Shown: positions 36,110-45,194, counted from the stretch's first letter. The stretch is DNA of 64,000 nt from CAYNHT01 sp964397485 (GCA_964397485.1 CAYNHT010000001.1:248001-312000), one strand, 5' to 3'. Made by a program: numbers and translations. The notes: generated by a model from the letters alone, not told the origin.

Positions 36110-36303
36110 ATATGATCATTATAAAAAATTTCATCAGGCTTCGATACAAAAATTTTAGAAATTCTAACAGCCATGTCATAAGACAGTCTCCTGTTACCAT
36201 TTTCTAGTTGACAATAAAATGGCTTGCTTATATCTAGCATTTCTGCCATTTGTTTTGTCGTATATGCATTTTTATAGCGTATTTCCTTTAGTTTTCTATA
36301 CAT
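36091..36303 (-). CDS. XRE-family helix-turn-helix regulator
   Basis: The product has 70 residues and is one Cro/CI-type helix-turn-helix: TTKQMAEMLDISKPFYCQLENGNRRLSYDMAVRI, split as helices 2-4. It is short and has no ligand domain. Two ATG codons are close together; the second (36301-36303) fits the GGGGG ribosome binding site better. The targets are unknown. It is on the same strand as the yebC-rnc group and ends in a strong terminator. Confidence 0.82.
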   Translation of the reverse strand: MYRKLKEIRYKNAYTTKQMAEMLDISKPFYCQLENGNRRLSYDMAVRISKIFVSKPDEIFYNDHIEEKKY

Positions 36304-36330
36304 CTTCATCCCCCATATATTTTTAAATTA

Positions 36331-37047
36331 TTATAATAAAACATTATGATAAACATTTTGAACATCTTCTATTTCATCCAACATAGCTATCATTTTATTA
36401 AAATGTTCTAAGTCTTCACCATCTAATGTAACTGTAGCCTTAGGTATCATTGTAATTTCTTCAACTTCAAATTCTACATTAGATATTAATGAACTGATAA
36501 CTTCTTTTATTTTATATAAATCTTGTGGATGTCCATAAATTGTAATATGATTGTCAACCACTTCAATATCATCAATATCAATTTCATTTTCGATCATAGC
36601 GTCTATAACTTCTTCTTCGCTTAGTCCCGTAAAACGTACTACACATAAATTATCATACATATGAACGACGCTTCCACTTACACCCATTTTACCATTATTT
36701 TTATTTAAAGCCGGTCTTACATAACTTAAAGTTCGATTTACATTGTCAGTAAGACAATCAACAATTACAGTAGACCCATTTGGACCGAATAATTCATATC
36801 GTACTGATGTATAGTTTTCATCTACACCACTATTTACTTTATCAATTGCTCTTTTAATAATATCAGATGGAATTTGATCTTTCTTAGCTCTTTCAATCAA
36901 TCTTTTTAAAACAGCATTTGATTCTGGAGATGTTCCACCACTTTTGGCCGCTGCATATATTTCCCTTGCATAAAGTGAATATAACTTTGCTTTAGCTGCT
37001 CCGGTTTTTTGAATACTAGCTTTTCTAACTTCATAAGCTCTTCCCAT
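36331..37047 (-). CDS. yebC: YebC/PmpR family protein (YeeN type)
   Basis: The product has 238 residues with the family start MGRAYEVRKASIQKTGAAKA and LYAREIYAAAKSGG, followed by NAVLKRLIERAKKDQIPSDI and the FGPNGSTVIVDCLTDN core. YebC proteins bind ribosomes or DNA; recent work links members to relief of translation stalling at proline runs, others to transcription control. The start sequence is closest to the YeeN subgroup of Bacilli. It lies between the XRE gene and a small hypothetical gene. Confidence 0.92.
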   Translation of the reverse strand: MGRAYEVRKASIQKTGAAKAKLYSLYAREIYAAAKSGGTSPESNAVLKRLIERAKKDQIPSDIIKRAIDKVNSGVDENYTSVRYELFGPNGSTVIVDCLTDNVNRTLSYVRPALNKNNGKMGVSGSVVHMYDNLCVVRFTGLSEEEVIDAMIENEIDIDDIEVVDNHITIYGHPQDLYKIKEVISSLISNVEFEVEEITMIPKATVTLDGEDLEHFNKMIAMLDEIEDVQNVYHNVLL

Positions 37048-37108
37048 AATCTTCCTTCTTTCTTGAAACTTAATATATTTTACAATATTTTATTTAATTT
37101 TTCAAGGA

Positions 37109-37426
37109 TTATAAATAAAAATCCATTTTTTTACTTAAGTACAACCCTTTTCCACCAAATATTGTTTTATAAAATATTTTCGATAGGTTACTTTCGGTAA
37201 ATTTTGGCCCACACTTAAATTCTATTATTTCCCCAGAATTGATACTGAAATCAATTTTTTCACTAGAAAAACTTTTACTTCTTACCATAATAGTATGTTG
37301 TCCACTTTTTATATTCAAGTTTTTTATTTCATCGTTAGCTATTTCTAACATTTCTAAATTATCTATTATAACATCGTAAATTTCATTTTTATCTACCTCG
37401 AAATCTTCACGAATAATTTTTATCAT
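37109..37426 (-). CDS. Hypothetical beta-rich protein
   Basis: The product has 105 residues, alternating short strands (HTIMVRSKSFSSEKIDFSINSG) as in PEGA-like or small sandwich domains, with no signal peptide or membrane segment. A TAGGAG site precedes the ATG, and it begins 8 bp after the rnc stop, so it belongs to the rnc transcript. The family is not recognised. Confidence 0.7.
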   Translation of the reverse strand: MIKIIREDFEVDKNEIYDVIIDNLEMLEIANDEIKNLNIKSGQHTIMVRSKSFSSEKIDFSINSGEIIEFKCGPKFTESNLSKIFYKTIFGGKGLYLSKKMDFYL

Positions 37427-37434
37427 ATGTTCTC

Positions 37435-38094
37435 CTATCTAGCACTTTTTTCTAGCGCATCTCTTGCCGCTTCTTGTTCTGCTTCTTTTTTGCTGTGAGC
37501 AATTCCTTTACCATATATAATATTATCTATTTTTACGATAACCGTAAACATCTTATTATGTGAAGGACCTTCCTCATTTATAACAACATATTCTAAACTT
37601 CTTTTGTCGGTTTGAACAAGTTCTTGCAAAGTTGATTTATAATCTCCTAAAAAGTCAATTTCGTTGCTTTCTATCATAGGGATAACATGTTTATACATAA
37701 ATTCTTTAACACCTTCTAACCCTTTATCTAAAAACAGTGCTCCAATGAAAGCTTCAAAAATATCAGCAACTATTGCTTTACGATATTTACCACCACTTTC
37801 ACTTTCGCCTTTACCAAGTTTTAAATGGTCATTTAATTCTAAATTCAACGAATATTCATATAAAGCGTTTTCACATACATAATGGGCACGCAGTTTTGTC
37901 ATATCCCCTTCATCTTTATCCGTAGTCAAATATAAATATTCACTCATAACAAGTTCTAAAACAGCATCTCCTAAATATTCTAGCCTCTCATAGCTAGCAA
38001 CATTTTCCTCATTTGCATATGATGTATGAGTTAAAGCCTGTTCATATAACTGTTCATTACTAGTTTCTATTTCTAATTGTTTTAACAATTCCAT
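37435..38094 (-). CDS. rnc: Ribonuclease III
   Basis: The product has 219 residues. The catalytic domain carries the signature ERLEYLGDAVLELV at residues 37-50, including the metal-binding glutamate and aspartate. A second acidic patch is DIFEAFIGALFLDKG. The C-terminal double-stranded RNA-binding domain ends GIAHSKKEAEQEAARDALE. It cleaves double-stranded RNA in rRNA processing and mRNA decay. An AGGTGATATT site precedes the ATG. Confidence 0.96.
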   Translation of the reverse strand: MELLKQLEIETSNEQLYEQALTHTSYANEENVASYERLEYLGDAVLELVMSEYLYLTTDKDEGDMTKLRAHYVCENALYEYSLNLELNDHLKLGKGESESGGKYRKAIVADIFEAFIGALFLDKGLEGVKEFMYKHVIPMIESNEIDFLGDYKSTLQELVQTDKRSLEYVVINEEGPSHNKMFTVIVKIDNIIYGKGIAHSKKEAEQEAARDALEKSAR

Positions 38095-38203
38095 AATATC
38101 ACCTAACTTATTATATCATATATATCCTTAAGAATATAATACTAATTAGTAAAAATATTTTACTTTTAAAGATAATTTTAGTATAATGTATGTGGTGTTA
38201 TAA

Positions 38204-38440
38204 ATGAAAAATATTTTAATTAAATTAATAAAAGTATACCAAAAAATCCCAGGAAACTTCCACAACAGTTGCCGTCACATTCCAACGTGTTCTAACTATG
38301 GAATTGAAGCTATTAATGAATATGGTAGTATTAAAGGAAGTTATTTAACTTTTATAAGAATTTTAAAATGTACTCCTTGGGGTACAAGTGGTTATGATCC
38401 AGTTATTAAGAAGGAGAGAAAGAATGAAAAAAATAATTAG
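38204..38440 (+). CDS. yidD: Membrane protein insertion efficiency factor YidD
   Basis: The product has 78 residues. It shows the YidD pattern: an amphipathic N-terminus (IKLIKVYQKI), CRHIPTCSNYGIEAINEYG, and CTPWGTSGYDPV, with three conserved cysteines. The family helps YidC-dependent insertion of membrane proteins. It overlaps the downstream lipoprotein gene by 17 bp, so both are on one transcript. A TATAAT-like box lies near 38181, but no convincing -35 box. Confidence 0.93.
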   Translation: MKNILIKLIKVYQKIPGNFHNSCRHIPTCSNYGIEAINEYGSIKGSYLTFIRILKCTPWGTSGYDPVIKKERKNEKNN

Positions 38441-39290
38441 TCTAACTTTATTAGTTGTTATAGCCTTAAGTTTAACAGGGTGTTTAAAAAGAGATAATTT
38501 AGAAGATATTGATATATATACTACAGCTTATCCAATTGAATATATTACCAAGCGACTTTATGGAACTCACAGCAATGTATATAGTATTTACCCAGATGGT
38601 ATTAATATAGAAGATTATTCCTTAACAGATAAGCAAATTAAGGATTACAGTAGATCTAGTTTATTTATTTTTAATGGACTTAGCAAAGAAAAAGATTATG
38701 TTGTTCCTATGTTTAATCATAACAAGAAAATAAAAATAATTGATACAACTTTAACTTTAGATTATTCTAATGATATTGCAGAATTATGGTTAGATCCATC
38801 TAATTTCCTTATGTTAGCCCAAAATATTCGTACTGGTTTTAAAGAGTATATTAATAATCATTATTTAAAAAATGAAATTGATGAGAGATATGAACAAATC
38901 AAAGTTGATGTATCTAATTTGGATGCTAAATTGAAATTGATGATAGAAAGTGCTAGTAATAAAACAATTGTTGTAAGTAACGATTTATTTAAGTTTCTAG
39001 AAAAATATGATTTTAATGTTATATCTTTAGAAGAAAATGAAAATTTAACTGATAAAAGAATTGCCGATGTTAAAGAGATGATAAAAAATAATCAAATAGA
39101 ATATATTTTCTTAAAACAAAATGAAGAAATTAATGAGACAATCAAAAAAATTAAAGAAGAAACTAATGTTCAATTAGTAACTCTTCATACTTTATCTAAC
39201 ATTAGTGAACTTGATAGAAATTCTAATAAAGATTATATATCTATTATGAATGAAAATATGGAATTATTAAAAAATGAATTATACGATTAA
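38424..39290 (+). CDS. ZnuA-like metal-ABC substrate-binding lipoprotein lacking histidine ligands
   Basis: The product has 288 residues from the ATG at 38424, which has AAGGAGAG upstream. The signal peptide ends in an LTGC lipobox. The fold resembles cluster A-I (ZnuA/adhesin) metal-binding proteins: an IYTTAYPIEYITKRLYG start, SSLFIFNGLSKE, a WLDP motif and a C-terminal LVTLHTLSNIS. The histidine of the usual DPHxWLDP motif is replaced (IAELWLDP), and the first His ligand region reads YPDGINIEDYSL, so the standard Zn/Mn site is missing. There is no permease or ATPase nearby. Confidence 0.78.
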   Translation: MKKIISLTLLVVIALSLTGCLKRDNLEDIDIYTTAYPIEYITKRLYGTHSNVYSIYPDGINIEDYSLTDKQIKDYSRSSLFIFNGLSKEKDYVVPMFNHNKKIKIIDTTLTLDYSNDIAELWLDPSNFLMLAQNIRTGFKEYINNHYLKNEIDERYEQIKVDVSNLDAKLKLMIESASNKTIVVSNDLFKFLEKYDFNVISLEENENLTDKRIADVKEMIKNNQIEYIFLKQNEEINETIKKIKEETNVQLVTLHTLSNISELDRNSNKDYISIMNENMELLKNELYD

Positions 39291-39311
39291 AACAACATTT
39301 GTTGTTTTAAT
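39286..39311 (+). terminator. Terminator including the stop codon of the ZnuA-like gene
   Basis: ATTAAAACAACA (39286-39297) and TGTTGTTTTAAT (39300-39311) are complementary, followed by a T-rich run. TAA at 39288-39290 is in the stem. Confidence 0.75.
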
Positions 39312-39333
39312 TTGTATTTTTTTAATCAATATA

Positions 39334-39362
39334 TTGACATGTTTGAATATATAATGTAAAAT
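39334..39362 (+). promoter_or_regulatory. Promoter of tRNA-Ser
   Basis: TTGACA (39334-39339) and TAAAAT (39357-39362) are 17 bp apart; the tRNA starts 26 bases later. Confidence 0.75.
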
Positions 39363-39387
39363 TATATTCGTACCTGTTAATGTATAT

Positions 39388-39478
39388 GGAGCAGTACTCA
39401 AGAGGCTGAAGAGGCGCCCCTGCTAAGGGTGTAGATCGGGTAACCGGTGCGAGGGTTCAAATCCCTCCTGCTCCGCCA
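39388..39478 (+). tRNA. tRNA-Ser (GCT)
   Basis: A 91-base class II tRNA with acceptor GGAGCAG/CTGCTCC, anticodon loop CTGCTAA (GCT), a long variable arm, T loop TTCAAAT and encoded CCA. Confidence 0.96.
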
Positions 39479-39490
39479 CTAAAGAAAATT

Positions 39491-39522
39491 AAACCGTTGA
39501 TTAAATTCAACGGTTTTTTCTT
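39491..39522. terminator. Bidirectional terminator between tRNA-Ser and asnB
   Basis: AAACCGTTGA (39491-39500) pairs with TCAACGGTTT (39507-39516), then a T run. Confidence 0.85.
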
Positions 39523-39524
39523 GT

Positions 39525-41117
39525 TTATTTACCACTATCACCATAATTTGATAAAACTCTTGCTGATGGATCTTTTATATCATTTCCAACCCATTGTTTA
39601 TTAGGCATCCAAAAATCTTTTATCATATTTGCTCTATTTTTATAATGTTGTTCAAATATATCTCTATACATTAATGATTCTTTGGTAAATGGTGGACAAT
39701 GATAAGCATATTTTTCATTAGCGTTTAAAACATCTTGATCTGTATATAAGGCTTCAGCATGCTCCTTTAAATAATCCACTAATGAGTGCCCTACTGCATC
39801 ACTAAAAGCAGCTTTTTCACGCATTAAAATAGATTCTGGTAAGTAATCACCAACAAATGCTTTTCTAAGTAAATATTTGCCTTTATTATACTTGTTAATC
39901 TTATGTTTAGGATCAATTCCCATAACATAATCTACAAAAGCTAAATCTCCAAAAGGTACTCTTCCTTCAAGACCATTACTAGATATACAACGGTCTGCTC
40001 TTAATACATCATACATATATAATTCTCTCACTCTTTTTTCAGCTTCCTTTTGAAACTCTAGTGGGGTTGGTGCAAAATCAGTATACTTATATCCAAATAT
40101 TTCATCACTAACCTCACCTGTCATTAGAACCCTAACATCAGTATTATTACGAATATATTTACATATTAAATACATTCCAATTGATGCTCTAATAGTTGTA
40201 ATATCAAAAGTTTCTAATACCCTAATAACTTCATTTAAAGAACCTATTACATCATCTTTATTTATAATTACTTCTGTATGATCACTATCAATATAATCGG
40301 CAACTATTTTAGCGTACTTCAAGTCAATAGCATCAGTCTCCATTCCAACGGCAAATGTCCTTATTTTTTTGTTATGTTTTTTTAAATAGTCTGCAGCTAT
40401 TGCACATACTAAACTAGAATCCAGTCCTCCACTTAATAAAAAACCTAACGGAGCATCAGCATCTAATCTTTTTACAACACCATCATATAATCTTTTTTGT
40501 ATTCCTGATGTAATTTCCTCGAGTGATGCATCAATATGTAGACTTGATATTGAAGCATCATGATACTTAATAAATTGTTCCTTATAATAGTAACTACCTA
40601 CTGGAAATGGTTGTACTTCATCACATAGTTCTGTCAAGGCTTTAGCTTCACTAGCAAACATTATTTGTTTGTTATTTTTTGAATAACCATAAAATAACGG
40701 TCTAATTCCTATTGGATCACGTGCCGCTATAATTTCTTTTTCTACATCATCATATAAAACTAAAGCAAATTCTGCATCTAACATTTTAAACATGTCAAAC
40801 CGATACTTCTCATATAATGGCAGCAATACTTCACAATCACTACTAGAATGAAAAGTATATTCATTTAAGTATTTTTCTTTTAAATCACGATAGCGATATA
40901 TTTCACCATTACAAATTATTCTTTTTTTACCTAGTTCAAATGGTTGCATTCCATCTTCACTTAAATCCATAATTGCTAAACGATGAAATCCCCATATTCC
41001 ACTATCATCTTTTACTACTTTAGTCATATCAGGTCCACGGTATTGAATTTTGGAAAATCCTTTCGAAAACTCTTGTTCCGATATTGTTTTGTCACTACTA
41101 TACATTATACTACACAT
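39525..41117 (-). CDS. asnB: Asparagine synthase (glutamine-hydrolysing)
   Basis: The product has 530 residues from the ATG at 41115-41117, which makes Cys2 the glutaminase nucleophile (MCSIMYSSD) and fits the AAGGAGGA site; a longer reading would bury the cysteine. It has glutaminase landmarks RGPDM, HRLAIMD and GEIYRYRDL, and the synthetase PPi motif SGGLDSS with later LMTGEVSDEIFGY. It makes asparagine from aspartate, glutamine and ATP. A T-box leader with an AAC specifier controls it. Confidence 0.95.
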   Translation of the reverse strand: MCSIMYSSDKTISEQEFSKGFSKIQYRGPDMTKVVKDDSGIWGFHRLAIMDLSEDGMQPFELGKKRIICNGEIYRYRDLKEKYLNEYTFHSSSDCEVLLPLYEKYRFDMFKMLDAEFALVLYDDVEKEIIAARDPIGIRPLFYGYSKNNKQIMFASEAKALTELCDEVQPFPVGSYYYKEQFIKYHDASISSLHIDASLEEITSGIQKRLYDGVVKRLDADAPLGFLLSGGLDSSLVCAIAADYLKKHNKKIRTFAVGMETDAIDLKYAKIVADYIDSDHTEVIINKDDVIGSLNEVIRVLETFDITTIRASIGMYLICKYIRNNTDVRVLMTGEVSDEIFGYKYTDFAPTPLEFQKEAEKRVRELYMYDVLRADRCISSNGLEGRVPFGDLAFVDYVMGIDPKHKINKYNKGKYLLRKAFVGDYLPESILMREKAAFSDAVGHSLVDYLKEHAEALYTDQDVLNANEKYAYHCPPFTKESLMYRDIFEQHYKNRANMIKDFWMPNKQWVGNDIKDPSARVLSNYGDSGK

Positions 41118-41120
41118 ATT

Positions 41121-41404
41121 CTTTCCTCCTTTTTTATATAAAAAAACAGTTATCATCCCTATAGGGACGAATAACTGTTATATCCGCGGTACCACCCAAT
41201 TTATCATATTACTATGATCACTCTTGACTCAATTAAGTCTAGTATTTGATAACGGATTACAACCCGGCTTAGTCTACTCAGTTTATTTTCGGTAAGCAAC
41301 TCAGAAGTGTTATTCATATTATTTTAATTGTTAGTTTTCCACTATCTCTAACTCACTATAAATCAGTCATAATATTACTTCTCTTCTTCAATGTTCATAA
41401 TTTA
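41121..41404 (-). promoter_or_regulatory. T-box riboswitch of asnB
   Basis: The T-box TGGGTGGTACCGCGG is at 41184-41198, and the terminator at 41143-41180 (AACAGTTAT/ATAACTGTT, then seven T). The candidate specifier AAC (41309-41311) in GAATAACACTTCTGAG matches tRNA-Asn, agreeing with the gene controlled. Confidence 0.92.
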
Positions 41405-41433
41405 ATTATATCATATTTTATGCAATTTGTCAA
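41405..41433 (-). promoter_or_regulatory. Promoter of the asnB leader
   Basis: TTGACA (41428-41433) and TATAAT (41405-41410) are 17 bp apart on the minus strand, a full consensus promoter. Confidence 0.85.
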
Positions 41434-41497
41434 AATGACATTACAAATGATTACGTATAATGACTAGATAAAAACAAACTATTTTTTTACACAAAAA

Positions 41498-41517
41498 AAC
41501 CTTTATTACTAAAGGTT
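41498..41517 (-). terminator. Terminator of the tRNA Ile-Asn-Glu cluster
   Basis: AACCTTTA (41498-41505) pairs with TAAAGGTT (41510-41517), then seven T on the minus strand. Confidence 0.8.
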
Positions 41518-41531
41518 CTAATTATTAATTT

Positions 41532-41608
41532 TGGTGACCCGTATGGGATTCGAACCCATGAATGCTGCCGTGAAAGGGCAGTGTGTTAAGCCGCTTCACC
41601 AACGGGCC
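41532..41608 (-). tRNA. tRNA-Glu (TTC)
   Basis: Acceptor GGCCCGT paired with ACGGGTC, anticodon loop CTTTCAC (TTC), T loop TTCGAAT, encoded CCA. Confidence 0.95.
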
Positions 41609-41618
41609 AAAAATAAAA

Positions 41619-41695
41619 TGGCGCCTCAAGTAGGATTCGAACCTACGACCCCTTGATTAACAGTCAAGTGCTCTAACCGACTGAGCTATTGAGGC
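41619..41695 (-). tRNA. tRNA-Asn (GTT)
   Basis: Acceptor GCCTCAA/TTGAGGC, anticodon loop CTGTTAA (GTT), T loop TTCGAAT, encoded CCA. Confidence 0.95.
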
Positions 41696-41704
41696 AATCA
41701 TAAG

Positions 41705-41781
<77 letters not shown>

Positions 41782-41805
41782 ATCAAAATTTTTGATGACT
41801 ATTTC

Positions 41806-41834
41806 AGTATACATTATTTTGATAATTTTGGCAA
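41806..41834 (-). promoter_or_regulatory. Promoter of the tRNA Ile-Asn-Glu transcript
   Basis: TTGCCA (41829-41834) and TATACT (41806-41811) are 17 bp apart. A short palindrome (CATCAAAA/TTTTGATG) lies between the promoter and the tRNA-Ile 5' end. Confidence 0.75.
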
Positions 41835-41991
41835 GACTTTTTTTTACTTTTTTTAAAATTATATGCCATTACCATTTTTTTATAAACGTTGTTTATTATT
41901 AATATGCCTATTTTTTTCAAGGCCATGAATATTATAAACTATAAAAAAATTAATTGCAACACTTTTTTTATATTTTTTAAATATTTAAAAA

Positions 41992-42013
41992 GAAGAACCT
42001 TTAATGGTTCTTC
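41992..42013 (-). terminator. Terminator of the TetR-ABC operon
   Basis: GAAGAACC (41992-41999) pairs with GGTTCTTC (42006-42013), followed by a T-rich tract. The stretch 41835-41991 above it holds only low-complexity AT-rich DNA. Confidence 0.75.
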
Positions 42014-42017
42014 CTTA

Positions 42018-42821
42018 TTATATTTTCATGTCTCTTCTTTTATAACTTTTATACATTAGTACAAGACAACTAGTTACTATAATAAATGTCAAAAAGATGT
42101 AGCCTAAATTTATATTACCATTTAATAATAACATTTTTCCATCAAAATATTTAAACGGTGATAAAAACCTTAATATTTCAAAACTTTCATTCATGTCTAC
42201 TATAATTGAAATAAAGAATGATGATAATAAAATACTCATTGTTATCATTCCTGATTTTTTAGGATTTTTATTTATTGATGCTGCTAATGCACCTATACAC
42301 ATAAATATTATTTGGATAAAAAACAGTCCAATCATAAAAAGTAGCATTGATGTAAATATTGAATCACTTGATATTCCTTTAATTACTATAAACGAAGGAA
42401 TAAAAATAGCTAGATTCATAATTATAACATTAGTTAATGCTGCTAATAATTTAGATGTTATAATTTTATTTCTCGTAACAGGTTTAACTAGTAAAAACTC
42501 AACGGTTCTATCTCTTTCTTCTTTTGCAATAATACCAGATCCTATCATACCTGCATGTATAGCTGCCATTAAGGCTAAATAGAAAAATAGTACTGAGTAA
42601 TAACCCATTGGTGATGTTATATCTAACATCGATAATCCCCACATTGATTGTAAAAACTTAGGCATGGCTTCAAGCATTTCAATTAACTCTGCTCCTCCAC
42701 CCTCTACTCCAATTAATGCATCATATTTTTGCATACTCATAGCAATAAATATCAACATCGATATAGACCATATAATAATTGATTTTCTATGAGCTTTTAA
42801 CTCTCTTAAATAAATATTCAT
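42018..42821 (-). CDS. ABC-2 type permease (second subunit)
   Basis: The product has 267 residues and six predicted membrane helices (about 18-38, 70-95, 110-150, 155-180, 190-212 and 235-257). It contains the EERDRTVEFLLVKPVTR segment seen in ABC-2 permeases of the NatB/BcrB-like group. It pairs with the permease encoded at 42831, starting 9 bp after its stop, and with the ATPase at 43622. The cargo is unknown; drug or peptide export is most usual for TetR-linked systems. Confidence 0.87.
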   Translation of the reverse strand: MNIYLRELKAHRKSIIIWSISMLIFIAMSMQKYDALIGVEGGGAELIEMLEAMPKFLQSMWGLSMLDITSPMGYYSVLFFYLALMAAIHAGMIGSGIIAKEERDRTVEFLLVKPVTRNKIITSKLLAALTNVIIMNLAIFIPSFIVIKGISSDSIFTSMLLFMIGLFFIQIIFMCIGALAASINKNPKKSGMITMSILLSSFFISIIVDMNESFEILRFLSPFKYFDGKMLLLNGNINLGYIFLTFIIVTSCLVLMYKSYKRRDMKI

Positions 42822-42830
42822 GATTACCTC

Positions 42831-43619
42831 CTATACCGAATGGATATCTTTCTTTTTATAAATTATATATGTTAATACTGTTGATGATACTATTACAACA
42901 AAAGTAGCTAATAAGTATTTTAATTCGTAACTTGTATTTTCTATTATATACACGGAATCAAAATATTTAAAAGGATTTATTAAACGCATTTTCTCATCAA
43001 CAATTACACCTAAGGCATAAAATCCAAATACAATTGCCATTGATATAGAAATTGGTGCTTTTACTTTTGGTAATAAAACAGATACTAAAATCCCAATAGC
43101 AAAGAAAACCAGTTGGATGATAAATACAGCACTTGTCAATAATAGAAATACACTAAAACTAAATGATGTTTTTGAAAACATTAGTAGTAATAAATAAGCA
43201 CCAAATATTAAAATCAAATTAGAAAGTGCTAATAAGGATATAGAAGCTAATAATTTAGATGTTATAATTTTCATTCTTGATAATGGTTTTGTAAACAGAA
43301 AGTCTGCTGTTTTATCTCTAATTTCTTTTGAAAGAATAGAAACACCTAAAATTGTTGCTTCCATAGCTGCACATATAGTAATAAAAGTTAATGGGAATGA
43401 TGAATAATATCCTAATAGAGATCCCATTGTATTTAAATTCATTCCAAATGCATCTCTAATATTTTTAGGATAGTTTTCCATCATCTTTATAAATGCATCC
43501 ATATCTTTAAAAATAGTAGGATAAAAAGATAACATAACTAGACCTATTGATAATATAACAATTAACCAGGTTGTAATAAATTTTCTGTTTGCTTTTAATT
43601 CATACAAATATACATTCAT
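42831..43619 (-). CDS. ABC-2 type permease (first subunit)
   Basis: The product has 262 residues, about six membrane helices and the motif KEIRDKTADFLFTKPLSR, parallel to EERDRTVEFLLVKPVTR of the downstream paralogue. The two genes therefore arose by duplication. It lies 2 bp after the ATPase stop in a tight operon: tetR, ATPase, permease, permease. Confidence 0.87.
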   Translation of the reverse strand: MNVYLYELKANRKFITTWLIVILSIGLVMLSFYPTIFKDMDAFIKMMENYPKNIRDAFGMNLNTMGSLLGYYSSFPLTFITICAAMEATILGVSILSKEIRDKTADFLFTKPLSRMKIITSKLLASISLLALSNLILIFGAYLLLLMFSKTSFSFSVFLLLTSAVFIIQLVFFAIGILVSVLLPKVKAPISISMAIVFGFYALGVIVDEKMRLINPFKYFDSVYIIENTSYELKYLLATFVVIVSSTVLTYIIYKKKDIHSV

Positions 43620-43621
43620 AT

Positions 43622-44506
43622 TTACGCCTCCTTGTTGTAGTAATGCATAAATATTTCTTCAAGATCCGGTTCATCTATCCAGATATTGTTTATCTTTGTT
43701 TCAACTACTTTCTTTAAAATGTTATTAATGTCACCTTTAAACATAAAGCTATGAATATTTCCAACTACTTTCAAGTTGTTAACACCCTCTACTTCAAAAA
43801 AATTATCATCTATTTTATCTTGTGTTTCAATTTTAATTCTCTTATAATTATCTTCATTTATTTCACTTATTTTTTCTGTTTTTATTATTTTTCCTTCTTT
43901 TATTATTGCTACTCTATCACATATTCTTTGTACCTCACTTAAAACATGTGATGAAAAGAAAATAGTCACACCTTTTTTATTTTCTTCTTTTAATAAATCG
44001 AAAAATCTTTGTTGCATTAATGGATCAAGACCACCAGTTGGTTCGTCCAAAATAAGAAGTTTAGGTTCATGAAGTAATGCTTGAACAATACCTACTTTCT
44101 TTTTATTCCCATATGATAAATCATCTATTTTTTTATTTAAATTTAAATCCATTGTTTTAGCTAATTCTTTTATTCTTTTTGAACAATCCTTTTTATAAAA
44201 AGATGCTGAATAATTTAATAAATCAATAACTTTCATACCTTCATAATAAAATACTTCTGATGGAAGATATCCGACTTCATTCATTATGATTGATGAGTCT
44301 TTTATACAATCCTTACCAAAAATCGTAGCCTCACCTCTTGTTGGATGGATTAATTCTAGTAGTGTTCTGATAGTAGTACTTTTACCACTTCCATTTGGAC
44401 CTATAAACCCAAATATTTCACCTTCTTTAACTTCAAAGCTGACATCAATTATACCTCTAGCCTTTCCGTAATATTTGGTTAGTTCTTTAACTTCAATAAC
44501 ATTCAT
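43622..44506 (-). CDS. ABC transporter ATP-binding protein
   Basis: The product has 294 residues, with Walker A GFIGPNGSGKSTT, a signature of form LSYGNKKKVG, Walker B LLILDEPTGGLDP and the switch histidine in FFSSHVLSE. The C-terminal part binds no recognisable extra domain. It begins 2 bp after the TetR stop, so expression is tied to the repressor. It powers the two permeases downstream. Confidence 0.93.
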   Translation of the reverse strand: MNVIEVKELTKYYGKARGIIDVSFEVKEGEIFGFIGPNGSGKSTTIRTLLELIHPTRGEATIFGKDCIKDSSIIMNEVGYLPSEVFYYEGMKVIDLLNYSASFYKKDCSKRIKELAKTMDLNLNKKIDDLSYGNKKKVGIVQALLHEPKLLILDEPTGGLDPLMQQRFFDLLKEENKKGVTIFFSSHVLSEVQRICDRVAIIKEGKIIKTEKISEINEDNYKRIKIETQDKIDDNFFEVEGVNNLKVVGNIHSFMFKGDINNILKKVVETKINNIWIDEPDLEEIFMHYYNKEA

Positions 44507-44508
44507 AA

Positions 44509-45138
44509 TTACTCTCCTTTATAATATATTTTTTTCATAACTTCAATATATCGATTGAAATCATTCAACCATTTATCATATAATTCTTTACTATATCCTG
44601 TTTGTTTTATTTTGATAGCTTCTCTATTGCCATAAGATTCAAATGTTAAGAAAATCATGTCAATTGCCACATTAGGATCTATATCACTTCTAAATTTACT
44701 TCTATCAATATCACTTAAAAGTGTAGCCATATTTTTAGAAATTATCTCCCTATTTTTTTTATTTAACTCTTTTTGTAATTCAATATCATCACCGTATACG
44801 GTATTAATAACGAAATCATACAAATCAGGGTGTTTATCTAACAAGTCTAATTTTACTATCAATATATTTTTATACCTTTCAAATATATCTTTTTGTTCAA
44901 AATCTACTTTTTCAGAAAAATTTGTAATCATCATTTGTGTAACATAATCATAAAGATATAAGAAAAAATTCTTTTTGTTTTTAAAATAATGATATAAAGC
45001 CCCCTTTGATATACCAGCTTGATCTACTATGTCGTCTGTAGATGCACTTTTATAAGGCTTTTTAGAAAACACACTTAATCCAGCATTTATAATTCGTTCT
45101 TGTTTTTCTTTATCAAGTTTTAAAAAATTAGCATACAT
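44509..45138 (-). CDS. TetR-family transcriptional regulator
   Basis: The product has 209 residues. The N-terminal helix-turn-helix (IINAGLSVFSKKPYKSASTDDIV, then QAGISKGALYHYFKNK) is typical. The C-terminal ligand domain is divergent, so the inducer is unknown. It is the first gene of the ABC exporter operon, and a near-perfect dyad overlaps its own promoter, so it probably represses itself and the exporter until a ligand binds. Confidence 0.92.
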   Translation of the reverse strand: MYANFLKLDKEKQERIINAGLSVFSKKPYKSASTDDIVDQAGISKGALYHYFKNKKNFFLYLYDYVTQMMITNFSEKVDFEQKDIFERYKNILIVKLDLLDKHPDLYDFVINTVYGDDIELQKELNKKNREIISKNMATLLSDIDRSKFRSDIDPNVAIDMIFLTFESYGNREAIKIKQTGYSKELYDKWLNDFNRYIEVMKKIYYKGE

Positions 45139-45165
45139 CTTATAGCATCATCCTCTCATATTATT

Positions 45166-45194
45166 ATGATATCATAATTGACTAGATTAGTCAA
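45166..45194 (-). promoter_or_regulatory. Promoter of the tetR-ABC operon
   Basis: TTGACT (45189-45194) and TATCAT (45166-45171) are 17 bp apart on the minus strand; the -35 box is inside the operator dyad. Confidence 0.6.

Noticed and set aside
39350..39355. TATAAT at 39350 as -10 box of tRNA-Ser
   Set aside because: It is only 10 bp from the TTGACA; TAAAAT at 39357-39362 has the correct 17-bp spacing.
42018..44506. Assigning the exporter to bacitracin or sodium (BcrAB/NatAB) export
   Set aside because: The resemblance is at the level of the ABC-2 fold only; no specific motif or partner supports a cargo.
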